Source: Russula earlei (taxonomy: Eukaryota; Basidiomycota; Agaricomycetes; Russulales; Russulaceae). Taken from it: 64,000 nucleotides of DNA. Below the pieces are notes generated by a model, which saw only the letters and a program-made list of their open reading frames with translations, was not told where the DNA came from and did no database searches. How positions within the stretch are numbered: the stretch's first letter is position 1; the number at the start of each line of letters is the position of its first letter. Where the stretch lies: the NCBI GenBank assembly GCA_025769875.1, contig JAGFNK010000218.1, positions 1 through 64,000 on the forward strand, in the 5' to 3' direction. Below, in pieces: positions 42,138 through 51,899 of this stretch. The translations under genes were made by a program, and so were the position numbers.

Positions 42138-43056
42138 TGTTGAGATAAGGAGTAGCTGAAGTGTTGACGCATCGGCCCAAACTGTCCAGGTGGCCCACAG
42201 GCCTGTTGAGATCTGCACTGCCCAGAGTCTCAGGTGTGTTGTGATATGATCACAACTCGGATGCGTTGATGCGTCGGATCACCCGGACCAGGCATCACCG
42301 GCTCAGCTCATATGCTGCAGCATGCGTTAGTTACACTGATAGAGTGATTTAGGACAATCGGTAGCTACTTACAACTGATCCTCGGACTTACTTAGTGATC
42401 CGTGATGGTAGTTAACTGTACTGCATCCAGTGGCAGTCTCAGGTACTTAAGAACGCCACAAAGTACATAGATCACTTCAGTTTTGTGTCAACCAAACTGA
42501 AGTGAGTATTTACACTATGATATCTTATCTCACAGTACTGACGACGCGTTGTAGCTATTGTCTGATAGGTACATTATTTATATCAGTTTTGTGTCAACCA
42601 AACTGAACTATTGTCTGATAGATCTGCCTGCGATCTTATCATCTGCTGCTATCTAATCACACATACTGCGTCTATCTTCAACAAGGCCCACACCATATAA
42701 GCGTTTCAGCTCAGTTGCTGCAATGCGTATGATAGCAAAATTGATAGTGTGATCTAAGACAACTGGTAGCTAGCACATAGTGATCGTGAAAACAATTTGA
42801 TAGTTACTACAGACAAAATAATTAGGGATGCTCTCAGATACTTAAGGGTGTCATACATACAGTAGATACTTCAGTTTCATCTCACAGAACTGAAGTAAGT
42901 ACTTACTATCTCATGATCTTATCAGTAGCTGATTATGCATTGTAGTATCATTTTATTAGGTAAATATGACACAAGTAGTTTCGTCTCACAGAAACTGAAT
43001 ATCATTTTATTAGATCTATTACAATCTAATCTACCTTATCACTGCATGATTCAACA
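42138..43056. mobile_element. Solo LTR, family H (copy 2), with copy 1 inside
   Basis: Starts TGTTGAGATAAGG and ends ATGATTCAACA, with TSD TCAAA (42133-42137 and 43057-43061). After removal of H copy 1 about 434 bp remain. It repeats the TTCAGTTTY..TCTCACAGAACTGAAG motif that is also present in copy 1 as CAGTTTTGTGTCAACCAAACTG. Confidence 0.82.
42204..42683. mobile_element. Solo LTR, family H (copy 1), nested in copy 2
   Basis: 480 bp, TGTTGAGATCTGC to CTATCTTCAACA, with TSD AGGCC (42199-42203 and 42684-42688). It is diverged from its host copy but follows the same order of blocks (GTAGCTACTTA, GTACTTAAGAAC, CAGTTTTGTGTCAACCAAACTG). A member of a family has thus inserted into another member. 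Confidence 0.85.
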
Positions 43057-44039
43057 TCAAACACCCATCACACTCACCTTTTCAAACTCTCTGTAGTTCT
43101 TCTCAACCTACCACATCTCTCCATCTCATCAACTCTTTGTCTACCTTCTACTCTACCTATCCCTTCTTTCCCTAAGAGTCTCTCTTCACTCTACTGAGAA
43201 GAGCTCTTCTCCTTCAAACCTCTATCTACTCACTTTCTCTTTGCATTGCTTAGGGTAACAGAGTTCCTAAGTGCATATAGCTTGTGGGAAACCCCCCTTG
43301 AATATCACAGACAACTTACCCTAGCTTCTCAATGGACCAAATGTACTAGGAAGGGTCTACTGGCCATAATCTGTTTAGCATAAAACATTATTGACTGCTG
43401 CAGGGAAGCTCTTTGAGAAACTTGAATTGTCTCTTTCTTTGAGCTTGTCTCTTTAACCAAACCCTTCTTCAGGCTTGAGAACTGACATGGCTAGTTACTA
43501 TGACAGAGGGTGGCAGACAAGACTGTGAGGGCTGGTACAGCAGCAGTGGCTGGCTGAGCTGGGCCTGAGGCAGTCAGTGCTGAATTGCATGCAGCAAAGG
43601 TGACAATGGGTGAGCATGAGGGTGAGGCAGCAGCTGTGATGATTGTGGGTGAAGCAGGGACAGCAACTGATGGTACTACTGAGGGTGTGAGGGCTGAAGC
43701 TAAGGCTGAGGCAGGCAGGACTGAGGACACAGGAGTGATGGCAATGGGTGTAGACATGGTGGTGGAGGTGAGTGAAGCAGAGACAGCAGCTGGAGGGGCT
43801 GGGGCTGGGGCTGGGGCCATTGGGGCAGGCAGAGCAATGACAATGACTGTGGGTGACAGAGAGATGGTGGTGGAAGCTGGTGACAAGGGACCATGGCTGT
43901 GATGGAGGATGAAGCTGGGAATGGTGAAAGGGAAACAGAGGATTGGGACTGAGTGAAGCAGTCAAGGGCCATGATGAAAGGCTTGAGATGTGAATGTGTT
44001 GTGTGAGCTGGGGCATGGTGGTGCATGTGGTCAGTGGTG

Positions 44040-44700
44040 AGGGGTGGGCAATGCAGTCAAGGTCTTACACTAATTCTGTCTTGATGGATCTTTTTGGTGC
44101 TTTATGAACTTTAGATCACTTTTTGGGCTTTCCTAGCCTTACAGCTGACCTCCACACCATAACTTTTCAGGGTGGGGGGCCTAGCCAAATGGCTTCTCAT
44201 TTTTTGACTTTATTGACTGTATACTGTCTTTATGAAGCTCAAAAAGTTTTATGTGAATTTACTGATGAATTATGTACATTACATGATTGTATTGCCCCTT
44301 CCTAATTTTCCAATGTGGTACATTGATGGTGACAAGTATGCATGGACAAGCATATGGGGCCTTTAGTGTCATGAATCTGGATCACATAATAAACACCATG
44401 GCTTTGGCATACTGTAAATTGGAACCTGGGATTGATGAGGGGCCAGCTGTGCATAGGAGGAGCACAGCTTCAAAAAATCTTTTGGTGTGAGGTTTCACAG
44501 AATACTTCATGATGGAGATGGGACATTGAAACATCAAGAATTGAAGTCTTGAGAGTGATGCCTGCCCAGCACCCAGCAGCACTCAATAATTACTGCCTCG
44601 CTTGTTATGTTCTGTCTACATGGTATATCTGAGTCCTGGAATCAGAATCCAACACCACAGCTACCCCCGCATCGTGGTGACATGACAAGGATGTTGACAA
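44040..44700 (+). pseudogene. Degenerate coding remnants, family not recognised
   Basis: Plus-strand frames with protein-like composition follow each other with breaks: LGFPSLTADLHTITFQGGGP, SHFLTLLTVYCLYEAQKVL and CEFTDELCTLHD in one frame, WHTVNWNLGLMRG-type sequence in the next, and QHPAALNNYCLACYVLST. No known domain was recognised. The sequence borders the low-complexity tract and is probably part of an old mobile element or a dead gene. Stops and shifts are frequent. Confidence 0.3.
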
Positions 44701-45098
44701 TTGGCAACACTGTTATAATTGAGAAAGGGCAGATTTAGAGCTAGGATGTGCCTTGATATGATGCATGGGAAGGGATGACGGGGATGGATGACTAAAAATG
44801 GCGCCATGGGAAAGAAACTCGTGACCAGTCAGGTAGAAAGACATAGATCATAAGATGATTTGTATCCTACACACTTATATCCCAAAACTATGAACACTTC
44901 TTCAGTGGAAAAAACTTACTCACGGACTTCGTTTTAATACCATAACTAAGAATATGTGGGGCTGACATGCAACAGTAACAAGCGCTCAAGTCCTCACCAT
45001 TGAAACGTGAACAAAGCACACAGTGGTGCAGACCGAATCTTCATCGGAGAGATAGAGAACATGTAGGGAAGGGAGGGACACTCGCCAAATCATAAAAC
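44700..45098. other. Spacer downstream of the C2H2 gene
   Basis: About 400 bp with no supportable ORF, RNA gene or terminal repeat. It probably contains the 3' flank of the zinc-finger gene. Confidence 0.4.
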
Positions 45099-45719
45099 TT
45101 ACTGCCCAAACCTCCTACGACCCCACCCATTCTGCCATAGATCCACCCTGTCCAACTCCATTGCCCTAAGTGCGACAATTGACAATGCAATCGATGCCGC
45201 ATCTTCGACAGTCAAGGCACCACAAAGGATCAACCTCACAAGTCTCGCCGGGTCATAGATTTGACTTTGCTGCCACTGAGGAACTGGACCGTAGTTGGCG
45301 TGTATGTTCCTCCAATGTCTTGCAAAGCCGTACGTGCGAGCACCCCTCCATGCACAATGCAGAGACGGGCAGTAAATTGAGTATGGGAGATGAATCAGGA
45401 GGTGTCGATCTCTCTCCTGCCTGCGTTGGAAGCGTCTATCACAGTTAGGACACGCCCATGACTGGGGAGGCGTATATACGGTTTGCGTGACTGAATTCTG
45501 GGATGATGTTGGCATAATTGGTTGCGAAGGAGCGTTAACCAAGGTTGTATATTCTTGCGCCAACGAAATCTACGTTGATGTTGACATAAGTTATGAGAGT
45601 AGATACCTTGGAAGGCGTACCTGTGTCCAATTATCAAGATTCAAATCAGCGTGCGACCATTGGCTTTCGCTGCTGACCACGTGAAGTGTAAATTCATGGA
45701 ATAGATTGCTATGATCCAT
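45099..45719 (-). CDS. C2H2 zinc-finger protein, two exons (189 aa)
   Basis: Exon 1 is 45719-45621, starting ATG GAT CAT AGC. The intron (45620-45570, 51 bp) is GTACGCC ... CAACGTAG, and exon 2 is 45569-45099. The frame is open throughout. The N-terminal half is Ser/Thr/Gln-rich. The first finger is CPNCDRRFQRRQERDRHLLIH, with the spacing C-x2-C-x12-H-x3-H, followed by a second Cys/His unit (YCPSLHCAWRGARTYGFARH). The rest is an alpha-helical Leu/Ala-rich tail (IALSIVALRAMELDRV) ending GWGRRRFGQ. This arrangement recalls small nuclear C2H2 proteins of mushrooms and suggests DNA binding. Both exons are needed, since exon 2 alone has no ATG. The gene is intact. Confidence 0.75.
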
Positions 45720-47713
45720 AGCATGAAGACAAAGGTATGAGCAGAGGGATGTGTGTGCTGCAGGATATTAGGACTCGGACTCTGACCTGCACGCCATTTG
45801 GATGATGCACGTGACATGTTACCACTCACGCAACATACTTCCACGACAATGAAAGCCTGCAAAAAAGAAACAATGCCAATGAGATGAGCTGACCTCCTTC
45901 TAATTGTTCGTGAGTTTGGACCTAATTGACGAGAGTTTAGAGTCACAGAGGATGGGATGGTACCACAAATGCCTCAAGACTCGGAGGAAGCGCAAGGCCC
46001 AGATAACTGGGTTATCCAGACGGCAAGCAGCGATACAGGGGCATAGACAGACCTGCAGGGATCCTGACTCCGACAACCACATCGTACGTTCAGAACCTGT
46101 TGGAGCTGGGGTGTAAAGGGAGGAATAGCTGTCTAGAAACCATCTTACCTGAGGGCCCGCACACGTCCCTGCGAATGGTGGTCAAAATGCCACAAGACGT
46201 CAACTGACGAGCGAGAATACAGGGGGCGCCCATCGTCCATTGTGAGTGTATGTGCAAAGTTCCCATGCATAAGCCTGAAATTTTGTCAATAGGAATAGGA
46301 TGGCGAAATTGGGGTTGAGGCACTTACCCAACGCTGATTCGGCAACGAGGCCATCCTCAGTTTCGTATGAGGCTAGGAGATGAAGCTGTAAGGGAAGGAG
46401 AAAGGTTGTGTATGTCATCACATCGAGGGAAGGGTGAGAGGCGAAGGGATGATGGTAAAAGGTAAGGTTGTTGAAGGAGGGTCGGAAGAGTCCGCGGGGC
46501 TCCGGGGACTTGTTGCACGGCACGACACGTTCAAGTTCTCAACTTGGATGGGTCCGATCTGTTGAAATATGAACCCCTACTCGCCTATTCGCCTGCCTGC
46601 TTTGTGACGGCAATTGACCGTACATCAGAAAAACTACCCAAATAGTATTGAAAATGCCTAGGCTAGAGATAACTAGAAACGAGGTATAGTAACGTCTAGC
46701 GACTTGTACTTTTTTTTTTCCGGAATTTATACGGAGGCGGTCACATGATAACTACTTACGGACACAGGACCTAGGAAGGCACGTTAGGGTGATAGTTGTG
46801 GTCTTGTTGGGTAGGTGGGATGCTAGGCCCCTGCGACTGTGTCGCTATCCTCTTTCCCAGTTCCCATACCTGCGCGCAGGCCCCTGTGTCCGAACCTAAG
46901 CGTTGCTCAGACTCCTAGGTGTCGGTTGAAGGGGTTGAGAAGGGAGAGGCGGCCTCCTGCTGTCTAGCGACTTCTAGTGAGTCGTAGTAAAGTTCTTGGG
47001 ATTTTTTATATTAGAGATAGTTCCCAACCAAACGACCCTTCCACGCGGTGACAGCATGACGCCGGTCGTGGAGGGAGAGAAGAGGAGGCACCAGGGGCAC
47101 GTTGAATTGTCAACCCTTTCCATCCGCGAGCATGGTGTCCACGTGCCAGCAGAGTCAGCGCCTCCCGCATCACTTATGCTCACCCACCCTCCGTCCGTAT
47201 CGCAGCTGCCGTCCTTGACCGCGACATAGGACGCTGCAGCGAGTGCGCCTTTGACGGTCTTGTTCCACTTTCTCCCTGACTACCAGTTGAGGGCCAACAT
47301 GTCGTCAGCACAGAAATTAGCACCGCAAATAGGGGCATGCACCGTGTGCGGCAGTGCGGGTGAGTGGCGCGCGCGCCTTGGGGATCGGAGCGCTGCATTG
47401 TAAATGGGCGTTGGGATTAGTGTCTACCGTGATACCTCGCTGATTCATGGCCCTGTGTCTACGTCTGCGTCTAGGGAAGGTCGACTCGGAGGACGCCGGA
47501 CGAGCGCCGTACGCGATGGTGGTGTAGATGGCGCCGAGGCATAGACAAGGGCCAGCGCTTCGGGAAGATGTCGGTGTCACGGCCGGGGTCCATGAGGGTG
47601 CCCTCTGCGGTCCGGCGTCTCCACGTGGAGAGCAACGGCGGCTCGCGCGGACCCGGATGACTAAACCGCCCACTATGACCCATGTGACCTTTGCCCAACA
47701 TTTAGCAATGTTA
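45720..47713. other. Host-like DNA without a recognised gene
   Basis: About 2 kb upstream of the C2H2 gene, GC-rich from about 46990. Several frames of 60-110 codons occur on both strands (for example 45904-46116 plus and 46200-46523 minus), but none has a recognisable domain, a signal peptide or a convincing splice context. Around 46690-46980 the words GTCTAGCGACTT and AGGCCCCTG occur twice. A T-run of 10 is at about 46711. The right border is the TSD of the MULE. Confidence 0.35.
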
Positions 47714-47919
47714 TAGTCTCGGTTCCAGACGTTTCTATCTCGGACGGGAGAATCCGAGGGAGGTTGAATCGGAGTGCGAAAAATAGATGAAACTGTTCGA
47801 GATAGAATGTCATTTCGTAGTATGGGTGGGTGTGGGTAACTGATCATGTGACCTTGTTGCCTACTATCCACATACTTGTATATCGATGCGTACCTGTGCA
47901 TACAGCCTGCCGCTTGCAA

Positions 47920-48309
47920 TGTCCACTGTCCCTTCTGACGGTGACACTTCAGATTCTGACCACAAAGCACATGAGGATGCTGCACCTGAACGAGCCCCGA
48001 AATCTGACCCACACATCCGACAAACTGACCGATGTCGACAATTTCTGGAGGATACTGGCGACATTTCTGACCGCATGCTACAGGTTCTAATTCCTGGACG
48101 GCTCTAGCAACATTTCTAATTGTGTGCTACAGGTTCTTGATCTGATGGATAAGCTACACCTCAATCTTCCTTTGTTTCTTTGGGCAATCAGTAGCTTTGA
48201 TCCAAGGGTGGGTAGGGACAGGAAGGAACCGAGAGCAAGGTCGTGCTCCGGGACACAATGCTTAGATGTGTCGGACCCGAGCGCAAGAGGGGATGTGTGG
48301 ACGACGTGA
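47920..48309 (+). pseudogene. Captured fragment of a multicopy agaric gene (LNLPLFLWAIS motif)
   Basis: The plus strand opens MSTVPSDGDTSDSDHKAHED and runs to DRCRQFLEDTGDISDRMLQVL. After an imperfect duplication of about 55 bp (CATTTCTGACCGCATGCTAC / CATTTCTAATTGTGTGCTAC) it continues DLMDKLHLNLPLFLWAISSF. That helix is what I recall from a large family of uncharacterised, often transposon-associated mushroom proteins. It is then followed by unrelated-looking basic sequence and a stop. The second copy of the duplication may act as an intron or be a simple tandem duplication. Confidence 0.55.
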
Positions 48310-48365
48310 TTCAATTTCCTGAGCTAAATCTGTTACATTTGAGATGGTAATTACTTGTTCTTATA

Positions 48366-48868
48366 TACAAAGGTGTCCTGTTCCTCCAACTTTGAGTCCG
48401 CGAGCGCGGGGCAGTGCGGCGATGATGTAGGGGCGAGACGCTGTGGGTAGCGAGCCCTCCGGTAAGGCGATGATGACAACGTGTGTGCGTCATTCGGGTC
48501 TTGTGCGTAGACGCATGGCGGAGGCAAGGGCAATGCTTGAGAGTCAGTCCCAGAGGGGCGAGAACATAAACACAAGGAAGGGGGGAAAGCATGAGATGGA
48601 TAAAGGAGACTAGTGGCGCAGGGGATAGATGTAGGCAAGAGAGCACGAGGCATTGGGTGGCGAGGCGAGTGACGTCAATGGCGATCAACTTGAGCCGTTG
48701 TCGCAGTTCCCGGGCGCGGAGTGGGGAACGAAGTGATGACGTCGAGAGGGGAATGCAAGAAGGAGAGAGAAAGATGAAAGAGAGGGAAGGAGGACATGTG
48801 GGCGATGGACGCGCGGGAGGGGGCGAGTGCAAGTCATGTGAGTTTCCCGGCCAGTGGGCTCACACACC
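48366..48868 (-). repeat. Captured segment shared with the hAT derivative at 60.3-60.9 kb
   Basis: From GAGTCCGCGAGCGCGGGGC to CCAGTGGGCTCACA this segment aligns with 60296-60880. Shared anchors include GCGGCGATGATGT, GGGGCGAGACGCT,GAGCCCT, GGCAAGGCGA and GAGTGACGTC. The minus strand reads a protein-like string better preserved in the other copy (SADYDNGSIRSPSTSLALPL, KLEHGSSPHFDLRHD, FDIVTIALPKGSLP). No transposon protein is encoded, so it looks like captured host coding DNA. The function was not recognised. Confidence 0.55.
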
Positions 48869-49291
48869 TTACAGCATGTAACGATTTCACCACGCGAACA
48901 CATTTCTAACTGCTGGGAGGATGATATGGAATAAAAGAGAGAGGGGGATATCCTTGAACTGGATATGCTGCACCATATTGCACAGGATGAGGGTAATATT
49001 GAATAGAATAGTGGATTGTCAGCTGAGGCACAGTTTGACGACTGGGACTCAGAGCTGGATATATGGGATGGTCCAAGTCCAACATGATCCTATGAGTACA
49101 AATGTACGTGTCGATATACCACATAGATAGGATGCAACAAGGTCACATGATCAGTTACCCACACCCACCCATACGAAAGTCACCAGACGTTCTATCTCGA
49201 ACAGTTTCATCTATTTTTCGCACTCTGATTCAACCTCCCTCGGATTCTCCCGTCGGAGATAGAATGTCTGGAACCGAGACTAGCAATGTTA

Positions 49292-49672
49292 TAGATAACA
49301 GTCTTTTTGCACCATGGTTTAGCACATTTTCTTGTTGTAGAGATGTTTTCCATGATGTGTAGGATGAAATTTTGTGTACCAAATAGGTCCTCACTATCAG
49401 CTAGTGTTTGAAAGTCCTGTCCTGTCTGGTTTCTTGCCCACTTGGGGTGCAACTGTGAACCATCATATATTTCATTACATGCAATCACAGACTGGACTGG
49501 TATAGACTGGTCTGCTGTGGTTGCTCAACAGGTGCTGGACCAGTTCAGACCAGTCCAGTGGTGGATTATGCTCCACCAAAGGCAAAGACACATGGAGCAC
49601 CTTCATAGTGCAATGCGCTATGCCTCCAGGTTCAGAAGGACCCAGGACAAAATTTTTGGAGACCCCCCCTAC
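49292..49672. other. Spacer with a short inverted repeat, no gene
   Basis: No gene was recognised. It contains a local inverted repeat, GACTGGACTGGTATAGACTGG (first 20 bases considered) against CCAGTTCAGACCAGTCCAGT at about 49490-49560, of unknown meaning. Confidence 0.35.
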
Positions 49673-50445
49673 TCTGTCTCTAACATCTGTCCCTAACTAT
49701 TTCATGGACCACTCTTCCTACAGTACAAGATATCATCATCACAAAGGCATTGTGGCACAACTAGACACCCCATTCCAAGTTGGGTAATCACCATGTGGCA
49801 GCCACATGCCCACAGCAGCCCACTCAGCCACCAAGAACCCAAAGCAGTGGAATGAACTCCTAGAACTCATTACACAACTCATATGACATCATCTAGCTCC
49901 AATGACATCATGGCTGACTGAGCAACTCCACACTGACATCATCTGCTCACCAAGCACTCCACAGTGACATCATTATGGTGTCATTGCTCCACAATGATCA
50001 GTAATATGCTCAGTCAGCCCTAAGTCTGACACAAGTGAGTTTATGCCTCCACAACCCTTTTGGATGACACTAAAAGAGTCTAGAATAGTCCCTGAAGTTT
50101 GTAATTGACCCTGTACACAGTATATAAGCCCCAATGTAGCATGGCAGTTGTCAGACTGTCCATTTGTGATACTCTCTTTCCAAAGTACTCCTCCACGACC
50201 ACTTTGTTTAAAGTCCTTACCTGTCCTCAAGGTACTCTTCAATGACCACCTTGTCTAAAGCCCCTCAATACACTGGCCTCTAACCTTTGCCTCTGTCTCC
50301 TGCAACACATACCAGTCCCCATCTGGTATCTCCTCATTGTTTGGCTTGTCCTATTGTTCAATGCGATCATTGCTGCCTATTGTCTGTTCCTCCCCTTGCC
50401 CACCTGCTCCTGAGTCCTTAGTGATCAGCAGTATGTGTCTTGACA
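49673..50445 (+). mobile_element. LTR, family C (copy 3), 5'-truncated
   Basis: Follows copy 2 (24343) from about its base 80 to the end GTATGTGTCTTGACA at 50445, including TATATAAGCCCC and GTTGTCAGACTGTCC. The first part, with TGTTAC, is missing and no TSD partner of the following ATGCA was found, so the left side has been lost or rearranged. CpG sites are almost absent. Confidence 0.75.
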
Positions 50446-50576
50446 ATGCATGATTACCCCAACCCAAATGATCCAAGCTTGGGCTTGACAACCCAGCTCT
50501 GGCTTTTCAAATCATAGGCCAGGCCAAAGCCATCATGAAGCCATCACTTTGGCCTGAGGCTGGGCTGGGCAAAACA
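50446..50576. mobile_element. hAT family L, right-terminal fragment
   Basis: Matches 37770-37952: TGATTACCCCAA, GGGCTTGACAACCC, CTTTTCAAATCATAGGCC, CATGAAGCCATCACTTTGGCC, ending GGGCTGGGCAAAACACTA. CpG sites have become TG/CA throughout. No coding sequence is present. Confidence 0.75.
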
Positions 50577-50659
50577 CTAATGACAGCAGCAACAGGATCA
50601 ATGGCAACAATGACAGCAGCAGCAGCAATAACACTCTTTCCACTTGGACCAGTTGGCCT

Positions 50660-51305
50660 TGTTACGGCGTCGCGGCCATAAGAGCGTTAGCTCAAGGTTC
50701 AGTAGGGCCAAGTCCCTGCGACTTGGTTCAAGGGTTCAATGGGTGCCGGCTCAAAGAGACCGGATCAAAGGTTTAGCGTCTCAAGGCTGAGTCAGACAAT
50801 GACTCAGTCCGCAGACAGAGTCGATCTTCTGGTTTCACAGAAGAGGAGGACGATGAGAGAGAGACAGAGGAGGAAGAGGAACACAAGGGTTCCTTGAGGT
50901 GTGCTCAGGTCAAGCAAGATGTAAGCCAGCACAAGCAAGTTGTGATTGAGAGAGTATACAGGCAAGGGATGCGACAGGAAATGGGACAAAGCTAAGCTTG
51001 GGGCATTCCCCAGCTTCTACAGGCGCTTAAATACTGTATGTAGCGAGGCTGTACAGTACCATAAGCAGAACAATAAGTAAAGGTAGACCAACAGCAAAAG
51101 TAGCTCAACAATAGATGAAACACAATAAGTGAAACACAATAAGTGAAACACAATAAGTGAAACACAATAAGTGAAACACAATAAGTGAAACACAATAAGG
51201 GATCACTATCAAGGGATGAAACGGTAACCACAGGAACAGAGATAACAAGAGAAATAATAATGGGGAGGGATTATGGACAAACCAATAAGGGGGTAAAATA
51301 TAACA
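50660..51305 (-). mobile_element. Solo LTR, family D (copy 2)
   Basis: 646 bp, TGTTACGGCGTCGCGG to AAAATATAACA, with TSD GGCCT (50655-50659 and 51306-51310). It is longer than copy 1 because of an expanded 14-bp tandem repeat. Confidence 0.9.
51110..51200. repeat. 14-bp minisatellite GAAACACAATAAGT
   Basis: About six head-to-tail copies of GAAACACAATAAGT, nearly identical, inside a family D solo LTR. Copies 1 and 3 of the LTR carry fewer, more varied units at the same place. The array is therefore an expansion within the LTR and not a CRISPR-like array. Confidence 0.85.
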
Positions 51306-51899
51306 GGCCTTGTGATGCATCAGATCTATATCAAAGCAAGGTCCATTCAATTTTTCCTGCTCCTGTTAATTTTTGCCCTTACAACAACATTCTAGTGGTA
51401 GAAAAGGCCAAACAAAGGAAGCACAGATTGAGTTCTCAGTAAGGCTCCAACCATTCCATCTACATAACCATCTTATACAGTTAAACAGTTTTCATATCAT
51501 ATGACAATCTACAAATGTAATAGCCTAAGGTTAATAGCTTAAATCTAATACTGAGTGTACTCTTTTTTTTGATTTATGGCTTGAGCATCTCAGTGACCCA
51601 TGTCTAACCAGCACAGCCAAGACAACCCTGACCCAAAAAACATCATACCCAATGACAAAAAGCAAAAGCAGAATGCAACTGATTGTGCTCAGGGTCTTGA
51701 CTCTTATATTAAAATTGTTGAAGCTATGATGAAACCCCTCCAAGGTCAAGGTTAGTGTTGAATTCAGGGATTCAGCATAGATTCTTACTGTCTTGAATGC
51801 AGAACCATGTCCTAGTCTAAAAGTCAACATACCAAAAGATGCTTCCAAGCCTGATGGTGAGGCTGTCAAGAATGGTGCCTTGCTATCTGTGATGTGATC

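Larger units (their letters stand above)
39758..43505 (+). mobile_element. Solo LTR, family F (copy 2), with four nested LTRs
   Basis: Starts TGTTACAACATTTTCC and ends CTAGTTACTATGACA. The TSD is GGGGG at the left and GAGGG at the right (one G/A difference). Removing G1 (40192-42083, with B inside) and H2 (42138-43056, with H1 inside) leaves about 927 bp that follow copy 1 at 19317 except for the missing central block. It sits in the low-complexity tract. Confidence 0.85.
33225..44030. repeat. Low-complexity GTGGNNNTGG-type tract, interrupted by nested elements
   Basis: Once the insertions (33547-37952, 38000-38949, 39758-43505) are removed, about 1.6 kb remains: 33225-33538, 37961-37999, 38955-39757 and 43506-44030. 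All of it is purine/TG-rich on the plus strand (GATGGTGAGG, GGCAATGGCAG, GTGGTGGA words). On the minus strand it reads long frames almost wholly of Ser, Pro, Thr and Ala (for example SPTASGTAQSATATMPSASS). It follows the Plavaka C-terminus on the same strand and might be a spacer of that element. Codon-like bias alone is not evidence of a protein; it behaves like expanded simple sequence. Confidence 0.5.
47714..49282. mobile_element. Mutator-like element (MULE), non-autonomous, with captured sequence
   Basis: 1569 bp with long TIRs of about 170 bp starting TAGTCTCGGTTCCAGAC at both ends, inverted. The 9-bp TSD is GCAATGTTA (47705-47713 and 49283-49291). Long TIRs and a 9-bp duplication are the hallmarks of Mutator elements. 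No MULE transposase is inside. The interior holds a fragment of an agaric multicopy gene (47920-48309) and a segment also carried by a hAT element at 60.3-60.9 kb. This is the Pack-MULE arrangement described in plants. Confidence 0.8.

Noticed and set aside
46974..47398. Overlapping small frames on both strands in GC-rich host DNA
   Set aside because: Open frames are expected by chance at this composition. None has a recognisable motif or splice support.
47317..48012. A 231-codon minus-strand frame
   Set aside because: It spans the MULE terminal repeat and its TSD, so half is host flank and half is transposon. Its composition shows no domain.
51110..51200. Short direct repeats that could suggest a CRISPR array
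   Set aside because: Units are contiguous with no spacers and sit in an LTR of a eukaryotic genome.
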